From Vandiemenella viatica (Eukaryota > Arthropoda > Insecta > Orthoptera > Morabidae), in NCBI GenBank assembly GCA_031002005.1, contig JARYHS010008074.1, positions 179,886,494-179,950,493 on the forward strand: DNA of 64,000 nt, given 5' to 3'. The notes under the pieces are model-generated. The model ran no database searches and had not been told where the DNA came from. It saw nothing but the letters and a program-made list of their open reading frames with translations. A program made the translations under genes and the position numbers. Positions within the stretch are counted from its first letter, which is position 1. Each line of letters opens with the position of its first letter. Shown here piece after piece: positions 23,351-35,309 of this stretch.

Positions 23351-26165
23351 TTACACTGTGTTCCCGAGTCCTCCATCCTTCCCTATCCTGTTCTAACCTC
23401 TTCATTTCTACATACCCCTTACAGCCCACGTCCTCAATTATCTGCTTCATATATTCTAATCCCTGTCTACCTCTACAGTTCTTACCTTCGACTGTTACCT
23501 CCACTAACAAATTAACCAATCCAGCATGCCTCAAAATATAACCTATCAACCTGTCTCTTCTTTCTGTAAGCTTCTTCCACAAACTTCTTTTCTCAACCAT
23601 CATTTCCAAAACTCGTTCATTTCTTGCTTTGTCTATCCACTTAATTTTCAGCATTCTTCTGTAGCACCACATTTCAAATGCTTCAATTTTCTTTATTTCC
23701 GGTATTCTTAAAGTCCATGTTTCGCTACCATAAAGTTCTGTGCTCCATACAAAGAGTTTTGAAAAGTTATTTCTAATTCCCAGATCAATATTTGAAACTA
23801 AAAGATTTTTTTTCATGAAGGATCTTTTTGCTAGTGCTATTCTGCTTTTAACATCATTCGTGCTTCGGCCATTGGTTGTAATTTTACTTCCCAAGTAACA
23901 GAATTCACTTACTTCTCCTATTGCATCCGATCCTATTTAATCTACTAGTATTGGTATCATTTCTGCTACATTTCATCACTTTTGTCTTGCTTTGATTTAT
24001 ATTCAGTCCAAAATCTTCCTTCAATATTTTGTTCATGCTATTCAGTAACTTCTCAATATCCTCAACCCTCTCTGCTAACAAGACAATGTCATCAGCAAAT
24101 CGTAGGGTACTGATTTTCTCTCCCTGAAAACTTATGTCACATGGAAATTATTCTTTGACTTTTTTCATTGCTTCTTCTATATACAAGTTGAATATTAAGG
24201 GGGGTAGACTACAACCTTGTCTCACACCCTTTTTAATTGATGCATGTCTCTGGTGATTCTCTACTTTTATTATAACCACTTGATTCTTATATAGCTTATA
24301 GAGTATTCTTCTATCTCGATACTTTATACCTGGCGTCTTTAAAATTTTGATCATCTTGTCCCACCTAACATTATCAAAAGCTTTTTCTGAATCAACAAAT
24401 GCCAAACAAGAATCTTTGTATTTCTTGATCCTCCCTTCAAGTATTAATCTTATAGACAAAATTCCTTCCTTTTACCGCAATTTTTCCTAAACCCAAACTG
24501 ATCATCACCTCCTATCTCTTTCCGACCTTCTGTATATTATTCTGGTCAGTAATTTTGAAGCATGTATTGTTGGACTAATGGTGCGATAATTCTCACATTT
24601 GTCGGCTTGTGTTTTCTTTGGAAGTGTGAAGATGATATTTTTATTCAAATTTCTTCTGTTTCATAACATTTTGATATCAGCTTGAATAATCTTTCGATTC
24701 CTTCCTCTCCTATGAATTTAAGAAGTTCTGCAGGGATCTCATCAATTCCAACTGCCTTATTTGCTTTCAAGTCATTCAGAGCTTTATTAAATTCTGTACT
24801 CAAAACAGGATCTCCTAAGTCATCAATGTCAACATCGCCTTCCTTTTCCATTACACTATTGTTCAATTCGTCCCCAACATACAGTTTCTCAATGTATTCT
24901 TTCCATCGGTTAGCTCTATCTTCTGAGCATAAAAGAGGTTTCCCATCGGCAGCTTTAATGTTCATACCTCTTTTCTTCATTTCTCAAAAATTCTGTTTGA
25001 TCTTTCTATATGCAACATCTACTTTACCAACGAACATTTCCTTTTATACTTCTTCACACTTTTCTTGTAGCCACTTTTCTTTTGCTATTTTGCATTTCCT
25101 ATTTATTCGATTTCAAAATTGCCTGTACTGCTCTCTTCCTGTTTCATCCTGAGCATTTTTGTACCTTCTCATCTGATCCATCAGCTCCAAAATTTCTTCG
25201 GTGATCCAAGGTTTTCGGGCAGTTTGTTTCCTAAAGCCTAATGTTTCTTTTCCAGCTTTCATTATTTCGGTCTTTAATGCATTCCATTCGTCCTCGGTTG
25301 AGCTCCTTTCAGAGTTACTTCTTAGACTTAAGTCTACCATTTTGGAAAATTTTTCTCTTGTGCTAGATTGTTTCAGTTTATTCACTTCCAGTCTGTTCTG
25401 CTTATACTGCTTCCTTATTCGCTTAGATTTCAGCCTGCACTCCATTATTATCAAATTATGGTCAGAGTCTATGTCTGCTCCTGGGTAAGCTTTACAGTCG
25501 AGAACTTAATTCCTGAATCTCTGTTTGACCATGATATAATCTAGTTGATATCTGCCTGTATCCCCAGGACGTTTCCAGGTGTATATTCTTCTAGCATGGT
25601 TCTTAAACAGTGTGTTTGCCACTACTAGCTCATATCTTTCACAAAATTCCAGCAACCTGCTTCCTCGCTCATTTCTTTCTCCTAGACCAAAACTTCCTAC
25701 AGTATTCCCCTCTTTTCCTTCTCCCACTATTGCATTCCAATCACCCATGATTATTAGATTTTCCTCCCCCTTCACATATTGGATTAATTCTTCAATTTCA
25801 GCGTATATTTTTTCTATTTCTTCGTCGTCTTCCTGTGACGTTGGCATATACAATTGTACTAACGTGGTTGGGATGGGCTTAGTTTCTAACCTCATCAAAA
25901 TAATCCCGCCACTAAACTGTTCATAGTAACTTACCCGTTTCCCTACTTTCTTGTTCATTACACCAGTGACTCCATTGACAGATTTTGTGCTAATCATCCT
26001 GTTTTCCCCAGACCAGAAATCCTGTGCATCCTTCCATTTAATCTCACTAATCCCAACAACATCTAACTTAAGTTGTTCCATCTCCCTTTTTAAGTTTTCT
26101 AACCTACCTGCCCTATTCAGACTTCTATCATTCCACGCTCCGACTCGTAGAATGTTTCTATCCAT
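23351..26165 (-). pseudogene. RTE-like LINE copy 1: endonuclease, reverse transcriptase, C-terminal domain
   Basis: Minus-strand non-LTR retrotransposon protein in broken frames. 26165-25506 is an APE-type endonuclease (LRVGAWNDRSLNRAGRL, ISEIKW, IMGDWNA, QLDYIMV). 25454-25113 is a linker. 24980-24645 carries the first RT block (GIDEIPAELLK). 24459-24148 carries motif A (FVDSEKAFDNVRW) and motif B (KGVRQGCSLPPLIFNLY). FADD lies at 24088-24099, and 23894 onward is the C-terminal part (LYGSETWTL, FEMWCYRRMLKI). The endonuclease resembles the domain exapted in ruminant CFDP2, which came from an RTE/BovB element, hence the RTE-like label. It has frameshifts between blocks. There is no stop before the junction with copy 2: the last frame runs on into it, ending at 23298. 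Confidence 0.88.
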
Positions 26166-26560
26166 TCTGATGACTCCTCCCCGCCCGGAGATCCGACTGG
26201 GGGACTATTTTACCTGCGGAATATTTTACCCAGGAAGATGCCATCATGATATATATAATTTGAGAGGATTACATGTCCTCGGGATACCCTTTGGATATTT
26301 AATGCAGTGGTTTCCCGTTGCCTTCTACATCCCCATGCCGTTGATCATTTCTGAATCATCCGCCTTTAGGGGCCGTTTCCAACCCCAAGGGCAAGAGGGT
26401 GCCCTGGACCGCTTCCCGCTCTTCCGCCCTCCTTTCAGAGACCGGGAATCTTTCAGTCGCCAGAGCCTCGACCGTGCAAACAGGGTGCACCACGTGAAGG
26501 AGAGGTTGACATTTGGTTGGAAAAGGCTAGTATAGCCTCTCCCAAACCCTTACATCCCCC
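26166..26560 (-). other. Probable 5' leader of RTE-like copy 1
   Basis: Directly upstream of the endonuclease start on the minus strand lies a GC-richer non-coding leader with GGTAAAATATTCCGCAGG, ATCTCCGGGCGGGG and CAACGGGAAACCACTGC blocks. It leads into the ATG at 26165 without interruption. I read it as the element's 5' UTR, which would make copy 1 near full length at its 5' end. The exact 5' boundary, near 26560, is a guess from where composition returns to background. Confidence 0.55.
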
Positions 26561-27423
26561 TAGACGATTTACGGTAGTTCAAAAGAGTGTGCAAGATGAA
26601 AATCGAACTGGACAGTAGCGGAAGTTGTGGAATCGTGGAAAATATAGACGCTTGAGAGGTATGTGTTCCACATAGACCAGGCCAAAGACTTGAAACTTTT
26701 CGGGATTGTGCTGATGCCCGCAGTTGCTTGTAGAGTTATTGGTCACTTCTTTTTGCTGGAAACAATAAAACCAGAAGCAAACATCTTATTTTATTGATGC
26801 GTGCTTATTCGGTTAGCGGTAATTTTTTGCCCTGACTGTCTGAACGACTCGTATGCAACTGCACGTACTAAAACCTATATTGTTTTTTAAAATCATTGGA
26901 ACCAAGAGATTAGTCCTCTTTGTAAACCATGGGCGATTTAATTAGTTATTACTAGCAGTGCTGTCAAAAATGTTACAGTTGTCGACAGACTGTTTTGCCG
27001 CAACAGGAGAAAAGAAATGTCACATGGCTTTACGTTTAGTTCTTGTACTGGTTCGGATATCACCCATTTCAGACCTCTGAAGTTCATAATACTTTTTGAA
27101 CTGAGAGTGCTCTGTATATATGTTAACTGTCCTGTTGATTCTAATATTGCATTTTTTAACGTATCTGTATACCGTATTATTTTCATAACATTATCTTTGT
27201 ATTTAAATATGTCGGTTTTTACAGGATAGCTTAGCTGCTGGTACTGGAAGTGCGTATGGTCGTTTGCTGTTCAATTAGTTCTGACTGAAAACCCATCTTA
27301 TAGTAACCAAGCTGTCCCAATTTAACCACCGTATTAATTGTTTTACACCTTAATGAACCTATAGCGGTCAATCTTTAAACCTACAATACTTATTTGATTT
27401 TGTTTTTAAATTCCGTTATTCCC
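26561..27423. other. No gene seen
   Basis: AT-rich sequence, no supported feature. Confidence 0.42.
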
Positions 27424-27645
27424 TACTGGTGGGTTAGCTGTAAAGCTCGGGCCTGGAATTTGGGAGGACGTGAGTTCAAATCCTCGTCTAGCCCTCCAAC
27501 CTTCCGTTTACCAAGGTTACCCGAAAGCACTCCAGGTGAAATTCGGGAAGATGAGCGAATTCCTTCTCGTTCCTTGTCCCCCAATTTCTTCCCGCCTCTA
27601 ATGACCACGACGTTGACGAAGCATAAATCCGAAGGAAAGAAAAAT
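27424..27645 (+). mobile_element. SINE family I copy
   Basis: The head shows GGTGGGTTAGCTGTAAAGC (A-box region) and GAGTTCAAATCC (B box). The body carries ACTCCAGGTGAAATTCGGG, CGAATTCCTTCTCG and CCTCTAATGACCACGACG blocks and ends GACGAAGCATAAATCC. Confidence 0.75.
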
Positions 27646-28987
27646 ACTATTACAATACTACAGGTGTGTCATCGAAAAGTTTTATTCACTTCTTCCTTCT
27701 CATTTTATTTACAATATTCGAAAATATCTCTTGAAATGTACACATTACTATTTTCCTTGATGTGCCGTAGATTAAATGCTTATCTCATTTAATATCAGTC
27801 TCTCGGATTATCTTCAAAAACATAATTTCACTTTTTGAAATTAATGAACCACTTACATGAAATACGTAAGTGACCGGAATTTCTTCTTGCTAAGCTATGA
27901 AGTTCACACTTTTTGGAACTTGGTTTATGTACTTCGTTACTCAAACAGCATTGGTATCTTTTTAAATGGCTTCACTCTCTTCTCTATTTTCTAGACACAC
28001 TACTTTCTTCAGCATATAATATCAAACTGTTATTAATATTTGAGTCATCTAGCAACCCTCGGCGTGTGCACACCTCCCGAGCATCATGACTCATTGTCTC
28101 CATCATGAATAAGGTTTAATAACCGAAATATTGAGTTTATTTGTGTGTTTGTGATATAAGTTCTTCTCTCGTCGCTGCCTTCAACTTTGGTGAGTGGTGA
28201 GTCATTTTCCCTTTCCTTGCAATTATATTGCCTAAAGCAGTTTCCTTTTTCCTTCGTTTAATATTATACCCTAGATTATGAACAAATTTAATACAATGCC
28301 TGTTTTGTAAACATCCCTGGTGAATTCCAGATATCACGTTTAGTTCACGGGAGGCTTCTCCGTCTGTGACTAAATATTGTAACCACTGGTTTCAAGAAGT
28401 CAATTATACATATAATAATTAATCAGCTCTGAAATTCTGTATGAGCGTATCGTCTATATGGAATTCCTTCTGGAAATTTTAGAGCCTGGCCTCAACCGAC
28501 AATAATTTTCATCGAGTCATGGAAAAATTTTGAAACTCGTAGTGTGAGTTCTCGCAAGTGAACGCTATTATTTGTGAGGACTGTTCATTTCTTGTGAATC
28601 TGTGTTGTTTCAGAACTACATTGTAACCAGATGTGAATGATATCGAACAACACATCCGCAGATCATGCAGATCGAACATTGACATTACCTCAGTCACAGG
28701 ATACTCTGTTTGTTGCTAAGTATTAGGATGATTGCAGTCAGTATCAGTTTGATTAGTGTTGTAGACTGTGATAAACTGTATGATGCCAGTATATTAGGTT
28801 TTCTAATTTTAACTTTTAGTTCAGTACCGTGCTTGCACTGAGCAGACTTGTGATGAGCTCCGAGATATCAGAAGGCCTTGAACGTTCAATTGTTTATCAA
28901 ATATGCAGGGCAAAGAATCTGTTCCGACAGATTTCGTTGTATGTATTGAAACGTGTTGTCATTAGACGATATTATCTTTACTTATGA
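27646..28987. other. No gene seen
   Basis: No supported coding or repeat structure up to the start of the CR1-like LINE. Confidence 0.42.
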
Positions 28988-30307
28988 AGGAGGAAATCCC
29001 TAGAAGAGCGAAAAGTACCTTCAGACTGGAAAATAGCGCAAGTAACTCCGATTTTCAAGAAAGGTGATCGCAGCGATCCTGGAAACTATCGTCCCATATC
29101 TATAACATCTGTTTGTAGTAGAGTTATGGAGCATATTATATGCTCGAACATTATGAATTTCCTAGATGAAAATAATTTGCTTACAACAAATCAACACGGA
29201 TTTCGGAAGAAAAGATCATGTGAAACACAGCTGGCCCTATTTACACACGATGTAATGAAAGTTCTTGATGCAGGTTCACAAGTAGATGCAATTTTTTTAG
29301 ATTTTCAGAAAGCCTTTGACTCTGTGCCACACAACCGCCTTTTAGCGAAACTACGAGCGTACGGTATATCGGATCAGCTTTGCGAATGGATAAAGGATTT
29401 TCTAACTGGTCGATCGCAGTATGTCGTTGTTGAAGGAGAAAGTTCTTCTAATCTAGATGTCACATCGGGTGTACCTCAAGGAAGTGTAATAGGACCACTT
29501 CTTTTTTTAATTTTTATAAACGATCTCGGAGACAAAGTGAAAAGCCTTTTTAGATTGTTTGCTGATGATGCGGTTATTTATAGGGAAGTAAGGAATTTGG
29601 CCGATTGTTTAGCAATTCAGCGTGATCTGGATGTTATTTTGGCATGGTGCGCTGAGTGGCAACTCACACTAAATTGTAAAAAGTGTAAGACAATGAGCAT
29701 AACTAACAAAAAGAATCCAATTGTTCAGAAATACGAGGTAAACAGTTCAGTTATTGATGTGGTCGATTCTATGAAATATTTGGGAGTAACAGTACAAAGG
29801 AACATGAAATGGGACTTACATATTAATACGTTGGTGGGTAGAGCTAATTCTAGGCTGCGGTTCCTAGGTCGAATTTTGAAAAATTGTAATGAACAAACAA
29901 AGGAGATAGCGTACAAATCTCTTGTACGTCCACATTTGGACTATTGTTGTGCCATTTGGGATCCGTTTCGTAAGGGGCTGATTGAGAGTACAGAGAAAGT
30001 ACAGAGAAGAGCCGCTCGATTCGTGACCGCTTGCTACAGTCCTTATGAAAGCGTTACGGAACTGATTAGTAAACTAGGCTGGGAGTCTCTGGTAGATAGA
30101 CGACGCACGTTTCGTATAAACTTATTGGTAAACATGCGTACTCCCACTTTCACTTACGAGTGTAGTGAAATACTTCGTCCACCAACCTATTTGGGTCGGC
30201 ATGACAGGAAAGATAAAATTAGAGAAATAAGGTGCCGCACTGATTCTTATATGAATTCCTTTTTTCCTCGTACCATTAGGGATTGGAATGCACAACAAAG
30301 AGATTAG
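28988..30307 (+). CDS. CR1-like reverse transcriptase, uninterrupted partial ORF
   Basis: An open frame of about 439 codons runs without a stop from 28988; its first ATG is at 29126. It begins at ERKVPSDWKIAQVTPIFKKG and NYRPIS, the usual entry into the RT domain. It continues with HGFRKKRSCETQL, motif A AIFLDFQKAFDSVPH, motif B TSGVPQGSVIGPLLFLIF, the catalytic FADD box, LNCKKCKTM, KYLGVTVQRNMKW, SLVRPHLDYCCAIWDP and the C-terminal VQRRAARFV. Motif order and spacing are complete for CR1/jockey-group RTs from the RT entry to the C terminus; the endonuclease half is missing. The clean frame next to so many decayed copies indicates a recent insertion. It has no host function and would need another copy's endonuclease. 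Confidence 0.9.
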   Translation, partial: RRKSLEERKVPSDWKIAQVTPIFKKGDRSDPGNYRPISITSVCSRVMEHIICSNIMNFLDENNLLTTNQHGFRKKRSCETQLALFTHDVMKVLDAGSQVDAIFLDFQKAFDSVPHNRLLAKLRAYGISDQLCEWIKDFLTGRSQYVVVEGESSSNLDVTSGVPQGSVIGPLLFLIFINDLGDKVKSLFRLFADDAVIYREVRNLADCLAIQRDLDVILAWCAEWQLTLNCKKCKTMSITNKKNPIVQKYEVNSSVIDVVDSMKYLGVTVQRNMKWDLHINTLVGRANSRLRFLGRILKNCNEQTKEIAYKSLVRPHLDYCCAIWDPFRKGLIESTEKVQRRAARFVTACYSPYESVTELISKLGWESLVDRRRTFRINLLVNMRTPTFTYECSEILRPPTYLGRHDRKDKIREIRCRTDSYMNSFFPRTIRDWNAQQRD

Positions 30308-30360
30308 GTTTGGTGCTGAGCACCCTCTGCCACCCACAGTTTTGTGATTTGCAGAGTATA

Positions 30361-30385
30361 TATGTAGATGTAGATGTAGATGTAG
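30361..30385. repeat. ATGTAG microsatellite at LINE 3' end
   Basis: Four tandem ATGTAG units directly follow the LINE 3' UTR and mark its 3' terminus. Confidence 0.85.
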
Positions 30386-31072
30386 GTTTCCCTGGAAATT
30401 TTAATAACTCTTGACAGAAATGTCTTTTATGAGTTAATTTATGAAATATTTATCCTTGGGTGTATAGAAAATATGCAGATGCTATTTAGCATTAATGATT
30501 ATGCTATAAAACTGTTACCTGTTCGGTAGAAATAGCTTACTGCCACCAGAAGAACTCCTACTGGCTAAGTGAGATGTTGTATCTAATGGAATAAACGTTA
30601 ATCAGGAACAAAAATTTTCACTTATTAAATTTTTTGACAATTGCGAAACTGGAGTGGAGCTCTTGATCAAAAAAGTGCAAATTTTGAAGATCTAGATGGT
30701 GGTTTTATGAAGGTTTTGGATTTCTTGACTAAATGACATCATGAAAGTATGGGCTGCGAACTGAGGCATTAAAATAATGTTTCTTTCCCACAGAATGGAA
30801 AGAAGTTCTGTCATTGACCGCTCTGAGGAACATTTCGACATCACGTGAAATTGTAAACAACAAGAATCTGAAGGACCACGTCACCATCTGAACAAAACTG
30901 TTGCGGATAGCCAAAATTTGTGATAGACTCCTTTTATAACTCAATAGATGTCGAAATTACCGGTGAAAGAGCACTGAGAAGTAATGTGAATGTTATAATA
31001 ATAATAAATTCACCTTATTTCCTTGGGTTATGTTTTAAAATGGACTATGTTGTCAGATTATAACATGTTTTG
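30386..31072. other. No gene seen
   Basis: No supported feature. Confidence 0.42.
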
Positions 31073-31372
31073 AGCGGTCTGGTGGCTCAGTGGTTAAGGC
31101 GTCTGACTGGAGATCGGAAGGTCCCCGCTTCGAATCCCTGTCTCGGCGCGGATTTTCACTGGCACTTAACCCGACCTTCACCTCTGACACAGCTTGCTGT
31201 GTAATGTGAATTATGCCAGAACGCTTCCGTGTTTCGGATTCCACGTTAATCTGTAGGTCCCCTATTACCCGGTAGGATTGTCGGGTTAGGTTAAGGCGGC
31301 TACGACAGGAGCGGAATACGCTGCCAATAGAAACCCATTCACTAGATCATTACGACCACATGGAATAATATT
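31073..31372 (+). mobile_element. tRNA-derived SINE, family II (best copy)
   Basis: The head GAGCGGTCTGGTGGCTCAGT contains the A box, and GCTTCGAATCC at about 31130-31140 is the B box. The body carries CTTCACCTCTGACACAGC, GTGTAATGTGAATTATGCC and AAGGCGGCTACGACAGGAGC and runs on to ACCACATGGAATAATA. It matches 12095-12395 end to end in reverse orientation, which defines the family. Confidence 0.85.
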
Positions 31373-32925
31373 GTCTTACGATTTTAGGACCACATAACGA
31401 TACTTGGGTTTGGGTTGGTCTAAACTTCCTTGAAATGTCTGGACTAATTTGCTCATACAAAACTTATTCTTCTTCACCATCTTTTCACAATATTTTAAGA
31501 TCTGCTGCTTTCGATGAGCTAGGTTAAATTTGGAGCAAAGCATTTTATACTTACTGCCAAGTCTTATAAATTATTAATGGGGGAAATCAAGTGTTTCCTT
31601 CCCTCTGCGGAATGTATAAATATGTCCAGCATGTGACAGGTGTGTATTGTGTGCGAAATGTGTAGTTTCTAAGGCGGAGGTTGGGGACCGGACATTGACA
31701 TTTCAATACCCCGGGAATTTCTGAGGCTAGCGTAACGAATGTTTCCGAAATGCAGCGGTTTCTCACGAGACACCAGAATACGTTTCCAACCAATGGAATA
31801 GCTATTGAGGAAAAGAACCCTTTGCGAAACCAATCACTGGCGTAAAAATTTCCGCAGGATATTAATTTTCCTGGTATTTTTGTCTTTTTGTAGAAAATAC
31901 GTTGTCGAAGAGGCATGGCCAGCAGCAGAATGGTGGGAGGAGACGCAAGAGCCATACTTGGAGGATAATTTGAGCTTACTCTGGACCAGGCCTCGAGTGA
32001 AAGAGGTTTGAATCTGTATCAGGGGTCGAGTGTGTATAGGCTGAAGTTTTTTTGTACACTCTTTGCTCTGCTTTCCAAAGGGGAGAGCATAAGTCAATCT
32101 TGCAGTAGGCAGATGTTCTTAAGTCAATGGTGACTTCAGTGTTGTAGTGAGTCAATGCTGCAACATTATCGCCGATGCTGAAGCAGTGTACACAGTTCAC
32201 GGTAGTTGTATTACGAACATTGTGATTGAGACTATCCCAGTAACGGTCCTGTCAAGACATCTTGAACGATTAAGAGTTTCGTCTCCGATAAACTAATCGA
32301 ATGTTTGTTTAAAGTCTATGAGCTATTTTAACAATTTTTATATTGAAAGATGGACAAATTTTTGTGAAATTTCAATCACCATATTTGGTCGGTAGTGTAA
32401 AAATACCCTAGCTTTCGATATTTGATGCTAATGTAATTACTTTAACATTGAATTCAATAATTGGAAAGATAAATATTGTTCTAGGCTGCTTAAAGGGATA
32501 GAAAGATCGATCTAACGAGGATTTTTGTCATGTGTTGTAAAGTTTCATCATATTTATTTTGTTTCATTAATGTTTAGTATTTCCTTAGTTTTTTCGTTAT
32601 TTTATTGACAGATGTAAGACGAGGCAGTGCTTTGTATTTGATTTGATACTCCTTGTGTTCATAATAAAGATAAATCGACTCTGTCTATAAGCGGAATGGG
32701 TCTTAGAGCAAATCGTACATTGATAAAAAGACCAATATCGTTTCACCCAATTTCCCAGAAACTTTTGCCTAAATTTCAGATTCACGGTTAAGGGTAACTT
32801 TTAAAATACGCAACAGCAAAGATATTAATTCCAGAATCAGTGAAGGTAGTGAGGAGAGTTTGGTTAATTATGCAAAGTGAGCAATTAATAACCTACCAAC
32901 CAACCCCTTACTACAATCTTCTTAT
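31373..32925. other. No gene seen; two overlapping medium frames
   Basis: A 122-aa minus frame (31587-31955) and a 68-aa plus frame (31805-32011) overlap in a GC-richer patch. Neither shows a known motif or splice logic, so neither is called. Confidence 0.4.
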
Positions 32926-34780
32926 ATATAGAAATGAATGTATGTTTATTTGTATGTCCCCTACGCGCCCCTCAACCGTTCGTCCGATTACGGTGAAACT
33001 TTGGTGAGTTGTCGAGTACGCGTCGGAGAAGGTTCCTAACAAATAAAATTTCCAAAAAACCACCCCCTCTACCCTTTACAACCCTTAATTTAAACAAATC
33101 CACAGATTTTATCCAATTTCCATCAAAATTTGCACACGTATATTTTAAATCAAAAAAATATTGCCTGCAAATAGTTTCCAAAAACGCAACCCCTCATCCC
33201 CTTAACATCCTACTAATTTAAACCAATCCACAGATTATATGCGATTTTGATGGAATTTTGCACACGTTTACTTCAAAACAACATAAAAATACTGCCTACA
33301 TATGTTTACCAAAAATGAACCCCTCTTCCCCTTTACATCCCCTTATTTTTTACCGATGTACTTTATATAAAGCAACAGTTTTTACCCGATTTTAAAGTAA
33401 CTTTGCACACGTATACTTTAAAACAACCAGAAAAATACTGTCTACATTTGGTTTGCCTAGACCTTCCCCTCTCCCATTTTACCCCTCCCCTCTTAATTAC
33501 CAATGATATTTATTGAAACCCTCAATTAAAAAGAAAAAAAAAACCACTTTTTCCTCCATTCCCCTTAATTTAAACAAACCCACAGATTTTATACGATTCC
33601 TAAGAAAATTTGCAAACTTATATTTTAAAACCAATAGAAAAATACTTCCTAACTACCTATATATGGTTTCCGAAAATGCAACCCCTCTTCCCATTACATC
33701 CCCGTAATTTAACAAACCCACATATTTTATCCGATTTTGATGGAAATTTGTATACCTATACATTAAAACCAACAGAAAAATACTGCCTATATATGGTTTC
33801 CAAAAAATAACAACCCCTCTTCACCTTACGTCCCCTTAATTATTGTCAATGTTCATTATACAAAGTTACAGTTTCCATCCAATTTTAAAGAAAGTTTACG
33901 CACATATACTTTAAAACAAACAGAAAAATATTTTTTACATTTGGTTTGAAAAAGCCCATCCCCTTCCTCCCTTTAGCAGCTCCCATCTTAATTTCCAGCG
34001 ATCTGGAATTTAATTTATATAATTTAAATACGTAAAAAATATTATCTACTCTTGGTTTAAAAAGCCAACTACCCTCCCCCTTTACCCAAACCCCCTAATT
34101 TTTGGCAATATTTCTGATATATACCCATAGTTTTTATACGGTATCGATGAAACTTTGGACATGAATACTTTAAAACAAACAGAAAAATACTGTCTACATT
34201 TAGTTTGCAAGAACCTTTAGTCCACCTTTTCCTAATTCCATTGTTCCTTACACAAACTCACAGTTTTTGTTCGATTTGAATGGAAATTTGCACATGTATA
34301 CATTAAAGCAAAAAGAAAAATACTGTCTACACTTGGTTTACAAAAAACAATCCAATTTCTCCCATTACCGTAACTAAGCAAAATTTACACTTCAAACCAT
34401 GCATTTTTTTGCAAATATCTCGAAAATGGTGCAGAAATTAGCAACAGTACATATCGATATTCTTAGAGTGTACATTTTCTGTAAAACAACACTGGACTGA
34501 TTCCGATCGAACAACTGGTGACCGAGAAATTCAAACTTGAATTTTAAAACTTATTTCACAGTTTTTGTGACAAAACACAAATCTACAGTTTTTATTCGAT
34601 ATCGAAGGAAGTTTGCACTCATATGCTTTAAAATAAGTGGAAAGGACGTTTACATTTTGTTTAAAAAACTGCATTTGCTTTCCCCTTCCACTCCTCTTAA
34701 GACGGATTTACACATGCATCGTTTCCATGTTTAGAATTTATCTCCAAAACGAACCCAGAGATTTTTTGTATGCCGAATGG
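32926..34780. repeat. Degenerate tandem array, unit about 127-146 bp
   Basis: A recurring unit contains ACTTTAAAACAAACAGAAAA followed by a TACTGCCTACATTTGGTTT block, a C/T-rich stretch (CCCCTCTTCCCCTTTACA) and a CACAGATTTTATCC or ACAGTTTTTACCC block. The AAACA-GAAAAATA landmark recurs near 33143, 33271, 33415, 33623, 33762, 33908, 34035, 34165 and 34300, with a poorer one near 34630. Spacing is mostly 127-146 bp, with one larger gap of about 208. Two unit types seem to alternate, one with ATTTAAACAAACCCACAG and one with a TTTATA-AAAG-AACAG form. It opens with CCTCAACCGTTCGTCCGATT-type sequence. The array lies between a LINE and a Tc1 element and has no coding content. Confidence 0.8.
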
Positions 34781-35065
34781 AATCATCAAAAACATTGTAC
34801 TGTATATCCAAGACTATTGCAACGAACTTGAATGAAACCGTACTTAAAATTTATCTGTAAATATCTAACTTTAACTAAATACAAACTTTCAAATGTATTC
34901 ATTTAATCTATATGTACAGTCAAGTCTAGCAATAGTGAAGCATTGCCGGCTCAGCTAGAACTTAAATCATAATTGAGATTTATTAAAGGTAATATCACGT
35001 ACCATTGATGAAATGTATCCTAATATTCTGAATATAATTACGGAAGATTTTTAAAGTGATATATA
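34781..35065. other. No feature seen
   Basis: Flanking AT-rich sequence up to the Tc1 left end. Confidence 0.4.
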
Positions 35066-35092
35066 CACTCCTGGAAATTGAAATAAGAACAC
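35066..35092. repeat. Tc1 left terminal inverted repeat
   Basis: 27 bp, exact inverted match to 36449-36475, next to a TA dinucleotide. Confidence 0.95.
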
Positions 35093-35309
35093 ATTGACGC
35101 CGGTGTGTAAGACCCACCATACTTGCTCCGGACACTACGAGAAGGCTGTACAAGCAATGGTCAAACGCACGGCACAGCGGACACACCAGGAACAGCAGTG
35201 TTGGCCGTCGAAGGGCGCTAGCTGCGCAGCGGTTGGGCACCGCCGCAGTCAGTGTCAGCCAGTTTGCCGTGGCATACGGAGCTCCATCTCAGTCTTTAAC
35301 ACTGGTAGC

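Larger units (their letters stand above)
28988..30385 (+). mobile_element. CR1/jockey-like LINE, 5'-truncated, with microsatellite tail
   Basis: The element contains a reverse transcriptase frame without its endonuclease part, a short 3' UTR (30308-30360) and a terminal ATGTAG repeat array (30361-30385). Simple-repeat 3' ends rather than poly(A) are typical of CR1/L2-type LINEs. The 5' truncation point is near 28988, where the protein-like reading begins right after a stop codon. I did not find a clear target duplication. Confidence 0.85.

Noticed and set aside
24682..25152. 156-aa plus-strand Ser/Phe-rich frame
   Set aside because: Antisense shadow of the RTE-like reverse transcriptase region.
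25951..26535. 194-aa plus-strand frame opposite the LINE
   Set aside because: It is the complement of the LINE endonuclease and its leader; the minus-strand reading explains the sequence.
31073..31150. Possible tRNA gene
   Set aside because: A and B boxes are present, but the block is the head of a SINE with a repeated body at 12.1 and 49.7 kb; the other tRNA-like heads here are likewise SINE heads or degraded SINE-like fragments.
31587..31955. 122-aa minus-strand open frame
   Set aside because: No domain, no splice-site logic and an overlapping plus-strand frame; its length is within what a GC-richer patch gives by chance.
32926..34780. CRISPR-like array
   Set aside because: Units are long, diverged along their whole length and have no constant repeat / unique spacer structure; it is a degenerate eukaryotic tandem array.
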